A DNA stretch of 64,000 bases from Frigoribacterium sp. Leaf415 (GTDB lineage: Bacteria > Actinomycetota > Actinomycetes > Actinomycetales > Microbacteriaceae). Numbering within the stretch: position 1 is the stretch's first letter; the number at the start of each line of letters is the position of its first letter. The stretch lies in contig NZ_LMQR01000001.1 in the NCBI RefSeq assembly GCF_001424645.1, positions 2,306,621 to 2,370,620 on the forward strand. The letters run 5' to 3'. Shown piece after piece: positions 1 through 8,937 of this stretch. Both the position numbers and the translations under genes were made by a program. The notes under the pieces are model-generated. The model worked only from the letters and a program-made list of their open reading frames with translations, searched no databases and had not been told where the DNA came from.

Positions 1-178
1 CGAGTTCGCCGAGTCCGAGCAGATCGCGACCAACGACGCCGTCGCCGGCGAGACGGTCTTCCCCGGCGTCGGCGAGGGCAACGACGGCCCGACCGGTGGC
101 GCGCCCCGCGAGGGCTCGCCCGAGTACGCCTCGAACGACCTCGAGGGCGACGAGATCGACCTCGACGAGACCGAGTGA
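1..178 (+). CDS. C-terminal end of an acidic protein (5' end outside window)
   Basis: An open frame runs from base 2 to a TGA at 176-178 and gives the last 58 residues of a protein that begins before the window. The tail is rich in Glu, Asp, Gly and Pro, ends in DLDETE and looks disordered. No domain is recognisable in the part that is visible. Third positions are almost all G or C, as expected for a real gene here. A perfect 18-bp hairpin follows 18 bases after the stop, which supports this being the true gene end. Confidence 0.6.
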   Translation, partial: EFAESEQIATNDAVAGETVFPGVGEGNDGPTGGAPREGSPEYASNDLEGDEIDLDETE

Positions 179-196
179 CCTCGATCACCGCCGCCT

Positions 197-235
197 GACG
201 ACGCCCCCGTCGCGAGGCGCGACGGGGGCGTCGTC
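197..235 (+). terminator. Strong GC hairpin after the partial first gene
   Basis: Perfect 18-bp arms (197-214 and 218-235) with a 3-base AGG loop. There is no U-tract, which is usual for actinobacterial terminators. It lies just after the stop at 178. Confidence 0.75.
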
Positions 236-333
236 GCGTCACGGCTCCTCCCCCGGCGGTCGCCGACGCCACCCGTGCACAGGAGGCGCGGTGCCGGCCT
301 CGGCTGCCGGGGTCGCTGCCCGATCGTCGGTGC

Positions 334-2280
334 ATGACTTCACCACACAGCGCCCTCCATCCCCCCAGACGGCGCCTCGCGCTCGCCCTCGCCCTGTTGT
401 TCTCCGTCGTCGTCGCCCTGCTCGGCCACGCCCCGGCCGCCGCCGTCACCGGCACGGGACTCGGCCCGGGCCACCTCTGGCGCGGCGACGACGTCTCGTG
501 GCTCGGCACGTACCGCCTCGACGACGGCACCCAGGCGTTCTGCCTCGAGGCCGGCAAGAGCTCGCCCGTCGGCAACCACTACGACACGACCACGGGTGGC
601 GACGTGATCGGCGTCTCGACCGACGACCACGCACGCCTCGCGTACATCGCCCGCACCTGGGGCGGCACGACCGACGCCGACACGGCCGCCGCGGGACAGC
701 TCGCTGTCTGGACCATCACCGGCCTGAACGGCCACACGCAGCGGTACTACGCCGGCCGTGCCAACGAGCGGTGGCCGATCGTGCTCGAACGCGCGAACCA
801 GATGCTCGCCGAGGCCTCGTCCGCCGCGTCGAAGTCGGTCGCGGCAGCGATCACCGTCGAGCTCTCGGACGACGGCAAGGGGCTCATCCGCCCCGACCTC
901 ACGGTCGACCGCGTGGCGGGTGGGCCGACGACCCTCGAGCCGACGCACGTGGGCACGGTCACCCTGGACGGAGCCGTGTTCGCGGACGGCTCGACCACGG
1001 CCCTCGTCCGCAACGGCGAGAGCGTGCCCGTCAGCGCCACCGGTGATGCTGCCCAGCTCACCGTGAACGCCTCGGTCGAGTTCGTCGACCTGCCGTACGG
1101 ACGGGAGACCACGGTGGGGAACAGCCCTGCCGGCTCGCAGATGATCCTGTTCTCGGGCGGGGTCGCGGCATCCGCTTCCGAAACGGCGAGTGTCGAGCAG
1201 CTGTCACCCCTGCCGTTCCAGCCGACGGTGTCGACGATCACCAGCGACACCGTGGCCGAGACCGGGACGGTCGTCACCGACCAGGTGACGCTCGGCGTGC
1301 GGCCCGGTGAGGGGCTCCTGTCGGAGTGGGGACGGTACGACGACGCCGGCACCTGGCGCCCCGTCCCGGTCACGGTGCGCAGCCGGCTGCTGGGCCCCTT
1401 CCTCGCCCCCGTGACCCCGGCGGCCGAGTGGCCGGACGACGCTCCGTCGGTCTGCGAGGTCGCCCTCGACGTGTCCGACGGTCCGGGCACCTACTCGACG
1501 CCGGGCTGCGAACTGCCCGGTGGCGGGTACTACACCTGGGTCGAGACCATCGATCCCTCGGACACGCCGGTCGAGGCCGGGCGTGACCGGGTGGGTTCCT
1601 GGCGGTCACCGTTCGGGGTGGCGACCGAGACGACCTTCGTGCCCTGGACGCCGACCATCTCGACCGTGGTGTCCGACGCCGAGATCGACCCGGGTGCCTG
1701 CGTCAGCGACGAGCTCACCGTCGTCGACCTGCACCCCGACGTGCCCGGTGGGGTCGACGTCGAGTCGGTGCTCGTCGGACCGTTCGCCGAGGCCCCGGTC
1801 GTGGGAAGCGACCTCGGTCCGATCGACCGTCTCGACCCGGGCCGCGTCGTGGCCCGCGAGACGGTGACCATCGGCGAGGACGGCACGTACACCACACCGT
1901 GCGTCGCCCTCGAGCGACCCGGCACCTACGTCTTCCTGTTCTCGTCGGAGGGGTCGGCTGTCGGCGATGACGGAAGCCAGGTCGTGCCGGCCTTCGCCGA
2001 CACGACCGTCTACCGGAGCGAGATGGCGACGGTACGGCAGCCGGCCCCGTCCGAGGCTCCTGCTCCCCCGGCAGGGCTAGCCTTCACCGGTTCGGAGGGT
2101 GGCGGGCAGGCACTACTCGTCGCCCTCGGAATCGTCGGGACCGGCTTCGTGCTCGTGGCCGCGGCCGCGGCGAGTGCCTTCCACGTGCGGAGGCGCCGCC
2201 TCGCCGAGGGCTCGGACGCAGCCTCCCTCGCGGTCGATGCCGGGGCGCTGTCGTCCTTCGGGCTGGGCGAGGCGCGATGA
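334..2280 (+). CDS. Thioester-domain surface adhesin with LAXTG sortase signal
   Basis: 648 residues. A Sec signal peptide (about residues 1-37, RRR followed by a long hydrophobic stretch and an APAAA cleavage region) leads into a thioester domain (TED). FCLE places Cys70 and GQLAVW places Gln122, the two residues that form the internal thioester in this family and bind host or surface amines covalently. Repeated beta-rich segments follow to about residue 570. The end has LAFTG (582-586), a membrane helix and an RRRR stop, so sortase anchoring to peptidoglycan is expected; LAXTG is the class E sortase motif of actinobacteria. Unusually, about 26 residues follow the Arg cluster. The ATG at 334 has no clear ribosome site but gives an intact signal peptide. 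It converges with the secretion ATPase gene. Confidence 0.8.
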   Translation: MTSPHSALHPPRRRLALALALLFSVVVALLGHAPAAAVTGTGLGPGHLWRGDDVSWLGTYRLDDGTQAFCLEAGKSSPVGNHYDTTTGGDVIGVSTDDHARLAYIARTWGGTTDADTAAAGQLAVWTITGLNGHTQRYYAGRANERWPIVLERANQMLAEASSAASKSVAAAITVELSDDGKGLIRPDLTVDRVAGGPTTLEPTHVGTVTLDGAVFADGSTTALVRNGESVPVSATGDAAQLTVNASVEFVDLPYGRETTVGNSPAGSQMILFSGGVAASASETASVEQLSPLPFQPTVSTITSDTVAETGTVVTDQVTLGVRPGEGLLSEWGRYDDAGTWRPVPVTVRSRLLGPFLAPVTPAAEWPDDAPSVCEVALDVSDGPGTYSTPGCELPGGGYYTWVETIDPSDTPVEAGRDRVGSWRSPFGVATETTFVPWTPTISTVVSDAEIDPGACVSDELTVVDLHPDVPGGVDVESVLVGPFAEAPVVGSDLGPIDRLDPGRVVARETVTIGEDGTYTTPCVALERPGTYVFLFSSEGSAVGDDGSQVVPAFADTTVYRSEMATVRQPAPSEAPAPPAGLAFTGSEGGGQALLVALGIVGTGFVLVAAAAASAFHVRRRRLAEGSDAASLAVDAGALSSFGLGEAR

Positions 2281-2315
2281 ACCCCCGGGTGCGGGTGCCG
2301 CGAGTCGGTCCGGCC

Positions 2316-5300
2316 TCATCCGGCCCGATCGAACGGCACCTGCACCCGAACGGCTTGACCGCTCCCGTCGTCCACGAGGGCGAACCCGGGTGTCGGCCGG
2401 TCGGCGAGGTCGGACTTCGTCAGCCGGAGCCCCACCTGGTCACCTTCATTGGGCAGCTGTGGGCTGAGCGCGGCGCCGCACCGGTTGTTCCTCACGTCGA
2501 CCTGCCAGCCGGCCCACCCCGCCAAGACCTCGCCGGTCGTCCCTGCCACGACGAGCGCTCGACCGGTGTCGGGGCACGACCGGAGGAACTCCGCGAGCCA
2601 GTCGGCCGCAGGGCAGTCCTTGAGCTGTTCGCCGTCGTCGATCACGAGCACACGGGGGCCGTCGTCGTCGGCGAAGAACGGGGCGAGGAGGGCCTCCTCG
2701 ACGGTCCGGGTGGTGATCACCGCGACCACGCCGGGCGACCCCTCGAACGCCCTCAGCGGCGAGCGCCGTGGCGCGACCACGACGACCCCGACGCCCTGGG
2801 CGGTGAGCGACCGGACGACGGCGCTCAGGACGGTGCTGCGCCCGCTCTTCGGGGGGCCCGTCACGGCGTAGCTGCCGGGGCCGTCGGCCAGGTCCGGCCC
2901 CATCGGCACGAGGTCGTCACCACCGACGCCGATCAAGGCGAAGACGGCCGCCGGGTCCGCCGCGATCCGTCGGGACCAGGCGTCGTCGAACGAGATGGGG
3001 CCTGCCAGTTGGTCGACGCGGAAGGGCCGACGGCCGCCGGGAACGTGACGGTCACGGTGAGCCGCCTCGGCGCCACGTCGTCGCAGGGCTTCGGCCTGCG
3101 CCTGCCCCGTGGCCTCGGCGTCGATCAACGCGACCTGCGTCTCGATCGAGGTCTCCGCGGTGAAGCCCCGCCCCGGGGGCAGGACATCGGGAAGTGCTCG
3201 TACGTTCAGTCCGGCGAGGGCGTAGTCGGCCCGGTCGGTCAATCGCAGGAGCAGCTTGTCGTCGACCAGGGCCGCGAGCCGGCCGGCGACGAGTTGACGG
3301 TCACCCGTGACGAGCACGTGGACACCGGCGGCGGCGCCCTCACGCAGCAGCAACCCCACCTGGTCGACGAGCTTGCCGTGCTCGATCTCGGCGAAGGTGC
3401 CGGTGAACCCTTCCCACCGGTCGATCATGACGACGAGGTGCGGCAGCCGGTCGATCTCGGGAGCCGTTCGCCGCTGCTCGACCACCCCCGCGTGGCCTCC
3501 GGCCGCGAGCACCTGCTGCCGACGGTAGATCTCGTCGACGAGCTTCGTCAGCAGGCGTCGGACCCGGTCGAGCTGGGTCCGCTGGACGACGGCTCCGACG
3601 TGCGGAAGGCTCTCGAGCGGCAGCAGGGCACCACTGCCGCAGTCGATGCCGAAGAGGTGGACGTCGGCGCAGCTCGTGCGGTCGGCGAGGGAGGCCGCGA
3701 TGGTGCGCAGCACCTGCGAGCGTCCCGTGCGGGGGGCGCCGACGACGAAGAGATGGCCCAAGGTCTGCAGGTCGAGCGCGGCCGGGGCCTGATGCTGAGC
3801 GGCCGGGAAGTCCTGCCTGCCGAAGGCCAGCAGGGGCACGTCTCCCTCGACGCACGCGCCGGCGTCCTGGCCTCCCGGGGATTCTGCGAGGTCGTCGAGG
3901 ACGAGCCTGTCCGGCAAGGCGTCGAGCCAGGGACGGTGCGGGCGCGGGATTCCCAGACGAGCGGAGGCGGAGGCGAGCGCGTCGACGAGCTCGACCAGGT
4001 CGGTACGACCGACGGACTCGGTCGACGCTCGTGGCGGCGGCTCGGCCACGACCCGCCCGAGGTCGTCCCAGCCGAGTGGACTCGACCACACCTCGGGCAC
4101 GACGTCGGCCACCACGCCCGGACGTCGGCCACCGACACGGCCGGCCTGGAACGGTACGAGCGCGCTCGCACCCAGCCGGACGAAGGCGCGGCCCGGTGTG
4201 GACTTGGAGATGCCGGCCGCGTCACCCGCGTCGATCACGTCGCTGCTCTCGCCTGCATCGGTCACGCGCAGGGCGATCCTCAGGTTCGTGTTCGCCCGGA
4301 TGTCGCCCGTGACGACGCCCGTGGGCCGTTGCGTCGCGAGCACGAGGTGGATTCCGAGAGAACGCCCGCGCTGGGCGATGTTGACGAGGCCGGTCACGAA
4401 GTCCGGCAGCTCTCGGACCATGCTCGCGAACTCGTCGATGACGATCAGGAGGCGGGGCAACGGAGGCCTCGCGGCGTCGCCGACCGCGCCCTCCACGTAG
4501 TCCTCGAGGTCCTTAGCCCCGACGTCGGCGAGGAGGTGCTCGCGGCGTCGGAGTTCGGCCCCGAGCGAGTGCAGTGCCCTCTCGACCAGGTGCGTGTCGA
4601 GGTCGGTGACCATCCCGACGGTGTGGGGCAGCGGTGCGAAGTCGCGGAACGCGGCACCGCCCTTGTAGTCGACGAGGACGAAGGTCATCGACTCCGGGGT
4701 GTTGGCGGCGGCGAGCGCCGCGACCATGCTCTGCAGCAACTCGGACTTGCCGGACCCGGTCGTACCGGCCACGAGACCGTGGGGTCCGTCCCGGCGGAGG
4801 TCGAACGAGAACGGCCCGTCGAGGCTCTCTCCGATGACGACCTCGGTCGTGGGGCCCGTGCGAGCCCACCGGTCGAGCACGGCCTCGGGAGTGGGCGGTT
4901 GGAGCTGCAGCACGTCGAGCAGTCGCGATCGGGCCGGGAGTCCGCCCGTTCCGCCGCCGTCGTCGACGTCGACCAGCGGGGCGACGGCCCGAGCGACGGC
5001 CGCGAACCAACCGGCGGGCAACAGGTCGGCCTTGACCTCGTGCACGTCGGCGGTGCGGTGCACGTCGAGGGAGTGCCGCGTGGGGCCGCAGGTGACGACG
5101 GCGACGCATTCCTCGGGAAGGGACCGTCGTTCGGTGTCGACGCACACCGCGTACACGCCGACGGAGGGCCCGTCGCGCAGGACGCGGACGAGCCCGGGCA
5201 GTGCCCGCAACCGCCGCGCACCGTCGACGACGAGGACGATGTCGGTCGACGCACGGAGCGTCCCCCGCGATTCCCGCACCGCCCGCTGGCGGGCGTCGAT

Positions 5301-6749
5301 CTCGGCCCCCAGCTCGGCGATCCGACGCGCGACGGTCTCGGCGTCGTTCCCCACCCAGACGGTGGCCGGCCGACCGTTCTCGGGACGGGCGTGGGGGACG
5401 TGGGCCAGCCAGGACCAGTCGTCGCCCGCAGCGTGTTCGGTCAGGACGACGAAGCGTACGTCACGGGGGCTCTGGGCGACGGCGAGCTGAGCCAGCATCC
5501 ACGCGACGAGAGGCCTTGCGTGTTCGGATCGGCCTGCCACCCCGACGACCCCGTGGTCGGCCAGATCGACGGTCACGGGCACGTCGACGGCAGGGCGGGC
5601 GACGGTTCGACGGTGCTCGAGTTCGGCCGGGTCCTCGATGGTGACGCCCGAGGGCAGATCCGCGGTGCCGATCCTGACGCGCAGGTGGTCCGGATCGTCA
5701 CGACGGCGTTCCCACAACCGCGAACGACGCCGGGCGGCGATGTCGAGCACGGTCGCGGCGTCGGGGCTGAGGTGTCGCAACTCGCGCTGCAGCTGCCGCA
5801 CGGCGCTCTCGGCATCCGCCGCCACCGCCTCCTTCGTGGCCTGGTGGTCGGCGAGGCGCTGCCGGTGCGAGACCTTGCCGTTGCGCTTGTCGTAGAGGTA
5901 GTTGCCCATCATGACCACCGGCGACATGAGCCCGAAGGCGAGGAAGGCGACGTTCCCGAACACGGTGACCATGACGACGGCCATCAGCATCGGCGCGAGC
6001 GCCGCGACGATCGGCAGGGGCCGTTTCGTCCCCTGCTGGGGTTCGGCGGGGAACCGGAACGTCGTGGTCGGCGGCTCCGGCAGGAGGCGCGGGGGGCGTG
6101 CGTGGTCGAGGGTGCCTCCGCCTTCGCTCACGGTGATGGCGGCGGACGGGTGCCCGGCCGGGGCGACGGCGAGGAGGGTGTCGCCGATCGTGATGACGCA
6201 GTGTTCGTCGACCGCGGCCGTACCTCGGACGGGAACACGGTCGACGAGGACGAGTGGACCGCGAGCCTCGTCGTCGGACTCGGGGAAGGCCTCCGCCGTG
6301 GGGGTCAGCGCGAAGCGCCCGGCGCCGTCGAGTTCGATCGTCGCGACGATCGGGGGCACCCGCGGGTCGTCCAGTCTCACGCCCGCGTCCGGACCGCTGC
6401 CGAGGTGGACGAGCCCGACGTCGACGACGTGGATCGTCCCGGCACCGCGACCTCCGATGATGCGGATGGTGGGCAGGTCGTCGGGAAGGCGGAGGTGCAT
6501 GGCGGGGCCGCCGAGGCCGAGGACGGCGCCGTCGAGCAGGACTCCCGAGCTCAGGCGCGCGGTCGGATCGACCGGGACGCCGTCGACGGTGATGCTCCCG
6601 GGCTCGACGGTCGGGGCGTGCCGCGAGTGACCGAGTGACGACACGAGGTGCCGTGCCACGGCGTCGACTGTGGCGTCCGGATCGACGAGGATCGAGCGGT
6701 CGGCCCGGTGGCCGGTCGGGACGTGCAGGACGGTGACGATCAGCCTCAC
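2316..6749 (-). CDS. eccC: Type VII secretion ATPase EccC/EssC-like (FHA + FtsK/SpoIIIE)
   Basis: 1477 residues, the motor of a type VII (ESX/WXG100) secretion system in the cytoplasmic membrane. The N-terminal part (about 1-200) looks like a ubiquitin-like plus FHA region, as in EssC. Two membrane helices lie near residues 240-285, then three FtsK/SpoIIIE ATPase domains. The first has a full Walker A, GTTGSGKS (about 659-666), and Walker B, LLIVIDEF (about 765). The second (GAPRTGRS, about 1000) and third (GPPKSGRS, about 1294) have Arg in place of the P-loop Lys, so only domain 1 looks catalytically complete. The GTG start overlaps the stop of the upstream gene as GTGA, so translation is coupled. 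No eccB, eccD, eccE or mycP is in the window. Confidence 0.88.
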   Translation of the reverse strand: MRLIVTVLHVPTGHRADRSILVDPDATVDAVARHLVSSLGHSRHAPTVEPGSITVDGVPVDPTARLSSGVLLDGAVLGLGGPAMHLRLPDDLPTIRIIGGRGAGTIHVVDVGLVHLGSGPDAGVRLDDPRVPPIVATIELDGAGRFALTPTAEAFPESDDEARGPLVLVDRVPVRGTAAVDEHCVITIGDTLLAVAPAGHPSAAITVSEGGGTLDHARPPRLLPEPPTTTFRFPAEPQQGTKRPLPIVAALAPMLMAVVMVTVFGNVAFLAFGLMSPVVMMGNYLYDKRNGKVSHRQRLADHQATKEAVAADAESAVRQLQRELRHLSPDAATVLDIAARRRSRLWERRRDDPDHLRVRIGTADLPSGVTIEDPAELEHRRTVARPAVDVPVTVDLADHGVVGVAGRSEHARPLVAWMLAQLAVAQSPRDVRFVVLTEHAAGDDWSWLAHVPHARPENGRPATVWVGNDAETVARRIAELGAEIDARQRAVRESRGTLRASTDIVLVVDGARRLRALPGLVRVLRDGPSVGVYAVCVDTERRSLPEECVAVVTCGPTRHSLDVHRTADVHEVKADLLPAGWFAAVARAVAPLVDVDDGGGTGGLPARSRLLDVLQLQPPTPEAVLDRWARTGPTTEVVIGESLDGPFSFDLRRDGPHGLVAGTTGSGKSELLQSMVAALAAANTPESMTFVLVDYKGGAAFRDFAPLPHTVGMVTDLDTHLVERALHSLGAELRRREHLLADVGAKDLEDYVEGAVGDAARPPLPRLLIVIDEFASMVRELPDFVTGLVNIAQRGRSLGIHLVLATQRPTGVVTGDIRANTNLRIALRVTDAGESSDVIDAGDAAGISKSTPGRAFVRLGASALVPFQAGRVGGRRPGVVADVVPEVWSSPLGWDDLGRVVAEPPPRASTESVGRTDLVELVDALASASARLGIPRPHRPWLDALPDRLVLDDLAESPGGQDAGACVEGDVPLLAFGRQDFPAAQHQAPAALDLQTLGHLFVVGAPRTGRSQVLRTIAASLADRTSCADVHLFGIDCGSGALLPLESLPHVGAVVQRTQLDRVRRLLTKLVDEIYRRQQVLAAGGHAGVVEQRRTAPEIDRLPHLVVMIDRWEGFTGTFAEIEHGKLVDQVGLLLREGAAAGVHVLVTGDRQLVAGRLAALVDDKLLLRLTDRADYALAGLNVRALPDVLPPGRGFTAETSIETQVALIDAEATGQAQAEALRRRGAEAAHRDRHVPGGRRPFRVDQLAGPISFDDAWSRRIAADPAAVFALIGVGGDDLVPMGPDLADGPGSYAVTGPPKSGRSTVLSAVVRSLTAQGVGVVVVAPRRSPLRAFEGSPGVVAVITTRTVEEALLAPFFADDDGPRVLVIDDGEQLKDCPAADWLAEFLRSCPDTGRALVVAGTTGEVLAGWAGWQVDVRNNRCGAALSPQLPNEGDQVGLRLTKSDLADRPTPGFALVDDGSGQAVRVQVPFDRAG

Positions 6750-7348
6750 GCGGCGGGCACCACGCTGATGCCGTCCACGAACACGTCGACTTCGTCGATC
6801 ATGCCCGGGACGCCCTCCGGCCCGCCGACCTGGCAGGTGACGCGGAGGTCGTACGGCTCGACCCGGAAGGCGTAGACGAGCGTGGCGTGGAGGCCGGCGT
6901 CGCCCTCGACGACCGCGTACCGCACGCCTCGGAGCCCCTGCCCGAGACCACTCGCTTCGACCTGCTCGACGACGGGAGGCTCGACCGCGGCCACGTCGCT
7001 GTCGAAGACCATGGCGCGGAGGGCGAGATCACGATCGCCCTCGACGAACCCGTACTGGACGCGCAGCAGCGACGGAGGGGTCGCGATGTCGGGCAGGTAG
7101 AGATACCGGCGTTCGTCCTCGGGCGACCAGCGCGCGAGGGCCGAGAGCACCTCCGTCAGCCAGGACCGGGAGGCGCGGGTCGACACCTCGGATCGCTCGG
7201 CCACGGTGCGCACGGTCGTCTTGATCCACGATCGCGGCGCGCGGTGGCCGTCGTGCGGCCAGGAGGTCGGAAGGGCCACCCAGGTCTCGGGGTCGTGCCC
7301 GATGAGGATGTCGAAATCGGTGGTGGCATCGGTGTCGGTTTCGGTCAC
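6746..7348 (-). CDS. Conserved type VII locus protein of unknown function (200 aa)
   Basis: Starts at GTG 7348 (VTETDTDATTDFD) and ends overlapping the eccC start. No signal peptide or membrane helix is seen. The protein is acidic at its start, with alternating beta-rich stretches (YLPDIATPP, RYAVVEGDAGLHATLVYAF), and looks like a soluble cytoplasmic alpha/beta protein. A longer frame to 7549 exists but would overlap the upstream gene by 167 bases in a compositionally poor region, so the shorter start is preferred. I do not recognise the family. Its place directly before eccC suggests an accessory or chaperone role in secretion; this is inference only. Confidence 0.65.
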   Translation of the reverse strand: MTETDTDATTDFDILIGHDPETWVALPTSWPHDGHRAPRSWIKTTVRTVAERSEVSTRASRSWLTEVLSALARWSPEDERRYLYLPDIATPPSLLRVQYGFVEGDRDLALRAMVFDSDVAAVEPPVVEQVEASGLGQGLRGVRYAVVEGDAGLHATLVYAFRVEPYDLRVTCQVGGPEGVPGMIDEVDVFVDGISVVPAA

Positions 7349-7382
7349 GGTGCAGGTCGCTTTCTGTGGCAGTCGAGGAAGT

Positions 7383-8132
7383 TCAGGCGAGGGGCCGGTC
7401 GGTGACGAGGCGCCCATCGGCGTCCCGCCAGCGGAAGGTGCTGAGCATGGCGTCGAAGACGTCGTTGAGGGCGTCGACGATGCGGGTGCGTGCGTCGGCG
7501 TCCGGTTCTGTTTCTGTTTCTGTCGCGGACTCGCCCGAGGCGGTGACACCCGCCTCCGCGGACCCGATGGTGAGGACGAGGGTGACCAGTCGGTCGTCGT
7601 GGCCGGCGACGCGTGCCAGGACGGTCCGACGGCGGAGCGGTGTCAGGTCGGCGGTCTCGTCCAGTGCGGAATGGGCGCCCGATGGCGGTGCTTCCGTTGC
7701 GGGGTCGTCCCAGACGACGGCGGGATCGCCGGCGAGGACGAAGGGAGTTGCCCCGTGGGTGGCGACCCGTCGCAGCAGCAGCCGGTCGAGGTCGGCATGC
7801 TCGGACCGGGTGACGGGCACGGTCGCGACGACGATCGAGCACACGACGTCGGTGCCGGGCAGCGGGCCCGCACTGAGGTACGAGTCGAGCACGCGGCCGT
7901 TGACGTCTGCCACCAGAGCCCGTCCGAGCGCCGACCCGAACCGCAGCCGCCAATCGTCGGGAGCCGTTCCGGTTCCGGGGGCGGGCTGGTCTCCCAGCTG
8001 TGCGGCGACGAACGCCGCTGCGTCCGGCGCATCCATCCCACCCGGAACCCGGACGAACCCCGGAGGCACGACGATCGAATACGACGCCGCCACCGTCCCG
8101 GCCGTCCGCCCCACGTATCCCGCGCCGCTCAT
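7383..8132 (-). CDS. Conserved type VII locus protein, full-length copy (249 aa)
   Basis: Begins MSGAGYVGRTAGTV, with a VVPPGFVRVP segment near residue 25, and ends before the 200-residue protein gene. It appears soluble, rich in Ala, Val and Asp, with a TETETEPDAD stretch encoded by short repeats near 7500. The ATG overlaps the stop of the upstream membrane-protein gene (ATGA). A truncated paralogue of its first 40 or so residues lies at 8704-8937. The family is not recognised. The conserved operon position suggests a component or accessory factor of the secretion system. Confidence 0.65.
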   Translation of the reverse strand: MSGAGYVGRTAGTVAASYSIVVPPGFVRVPGGMDAPDAAAFVAAQLGDQPAPGTGTAPDDWRLRFGSALGRALVADVNGRVLDSYLSAGPLPGTDVVCSIVVATVPVTRSEHADLDRLLLRRVATHGATPFVLAGDPAVVWDDPATEAPPSGAHSALDETADLTPLRRRTVLARVAGHDDRLVTLVLTIGSAEAGVTASGESATETETEPDADARTRIVDALNDVFDAMLSTFRWRDADGRLVTDRPLA

Positions 8133-8707
8133 GACTGGTCCTCGGGGCGAAGTCCAGCCCTCGCAAGACGGGGGCCGTCACCACTCTGGGCAGCTTTGAG
8201 TTCGCGCCGGACGACGATGGATCGGACCGCCCTTTCGACTCCCAACGCGAAGAATGCGAGACACTCGGCCGCCAGCACGAGCGCTGCCGCGAACGAATCG
8301 CGAGGCCACTCAGCCAGCTCGAGGAAGAAATGGGAGTGGGCCCACGCGTAGAAAGCTCCGAGTCCACACCAGAACGACAGCACCCAAGGTTGGAGTGCAA
8401 AGTCGAGTGATTCTGCCCTCTTGCGGTACACGATGACGAGCAAGATCATCATCGCTGCGGTCACCAACCAAGAAATGCCCGACGGCAAGACGAACGGGGG
8501 CCAGCCTTCGCTGGCTTGAAAAAGAGGACCGCCCCCAGGGTTAGTCCGGAAGCCACCCCCAGTAGGCAGCGCCAGACATCCGAAGACGAAGCGTGCCAAC
8601 TGGAAGTAGACGGGCGATGCGATCCCCGCGATCCCAGCAAAAAGAGGAAGGCCCCGCAAGGCCAGCGAGCGGTACGAGACCGGAGCAGCACGTCGACCGG
8701 AGCTCAC
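8129..8707 (-). CDS. Small multi-pass membrane protein, copy A (possible immunity protein)
   Basis: GTG at 8707 has a GGAGGTG ribosome site 6-7 bases upstream; this start gives 192 residues and beats the longer open frame to 8998. About four hydrophobic segments are seen: LPLFAGIAGIASPVYF, SWLVTAAMMILLVIVY, WVLSFWCGLGAFYAW and the AAALVLAAECLAFFALG region. It shares GGPLF..SEGWPPFV and a WPRDS motif with copy B at 8934-9485, so the two are paralogues. Base composition is clearly less GC-rich than the neighbours. Pairs of small membrane proteins behind a WXG100-linked long protein often are immunity proteins; that role is inferred, not shown. Confidence 0.6.
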   Translation of the reverse strand: MSSGRRAAPVSYRSLALRGLPLFAGIAGIASPVYFQLARFVFGCLALPTGGGFRTNPGGGPLFQASEGWPPFVLPSGISWLVTAAMMILLVIVYRKRAESLDFALQPWVLSFWCGLGAFYAWAHSHFFLELAEWPRDSFAAALVLAAECLAFFALGVERAVRSIVVRRELKAAQSGDGPRLARAGLRPEDQS

Positions 8708-8937
8708 AGGCCACCTCCAGTAGGAATCCGCCAGGTCGCAACGTTCGGTTCCCGAGATGTCACACCGGAAACACCCGACTTGCAGAGTCCATGTGCCGTC
8801 CGGTTCGTCGTGAACGACGACGCCGCGACATGCGCATTCACCCCAGCCGGCACCCGGATAAACCCGGGAGGCACGACGATCGAACACGACGCCTCCGCCG
8901 TCGCGGCCGTCCGCCCCACATGCCCCGCGCCAGTCAC
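8704..8937 (-). pseudogene. Truncated duplicate of the 249-aa type VII locus gene
   Basis: A 77-codon frame begins VTGAGHVGRTAATAEASCS and matches the first 40 or so residues of the gene at 7383-8132 nearly residue for residue, including VVPPGF(I/V)RVP. After that the similarity is lost and the frame ends at 8704, overlapping the GTG of membrane copy A. Similarity at the DNA level (about 8857-8970 against 8047-8160) also covers the 3' end of the upstream membrane gene. It reads as a remnant left by a segmental duplication. Its start (GTGA with copy B) and stop (GTGA with copy A) are both still coupled, so a short peptide may be made. Confidence 0.65.

Noticed and set aside
2277..6638. A plus-strand open frame of 1453 codons antisense to the secretion ATPase
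   Set aside because: The protein is Arg/Gly/Asp-rich without domains, and the minus strand holds clear FtsK/SpoIIIE motifs. It arises from high GC content.
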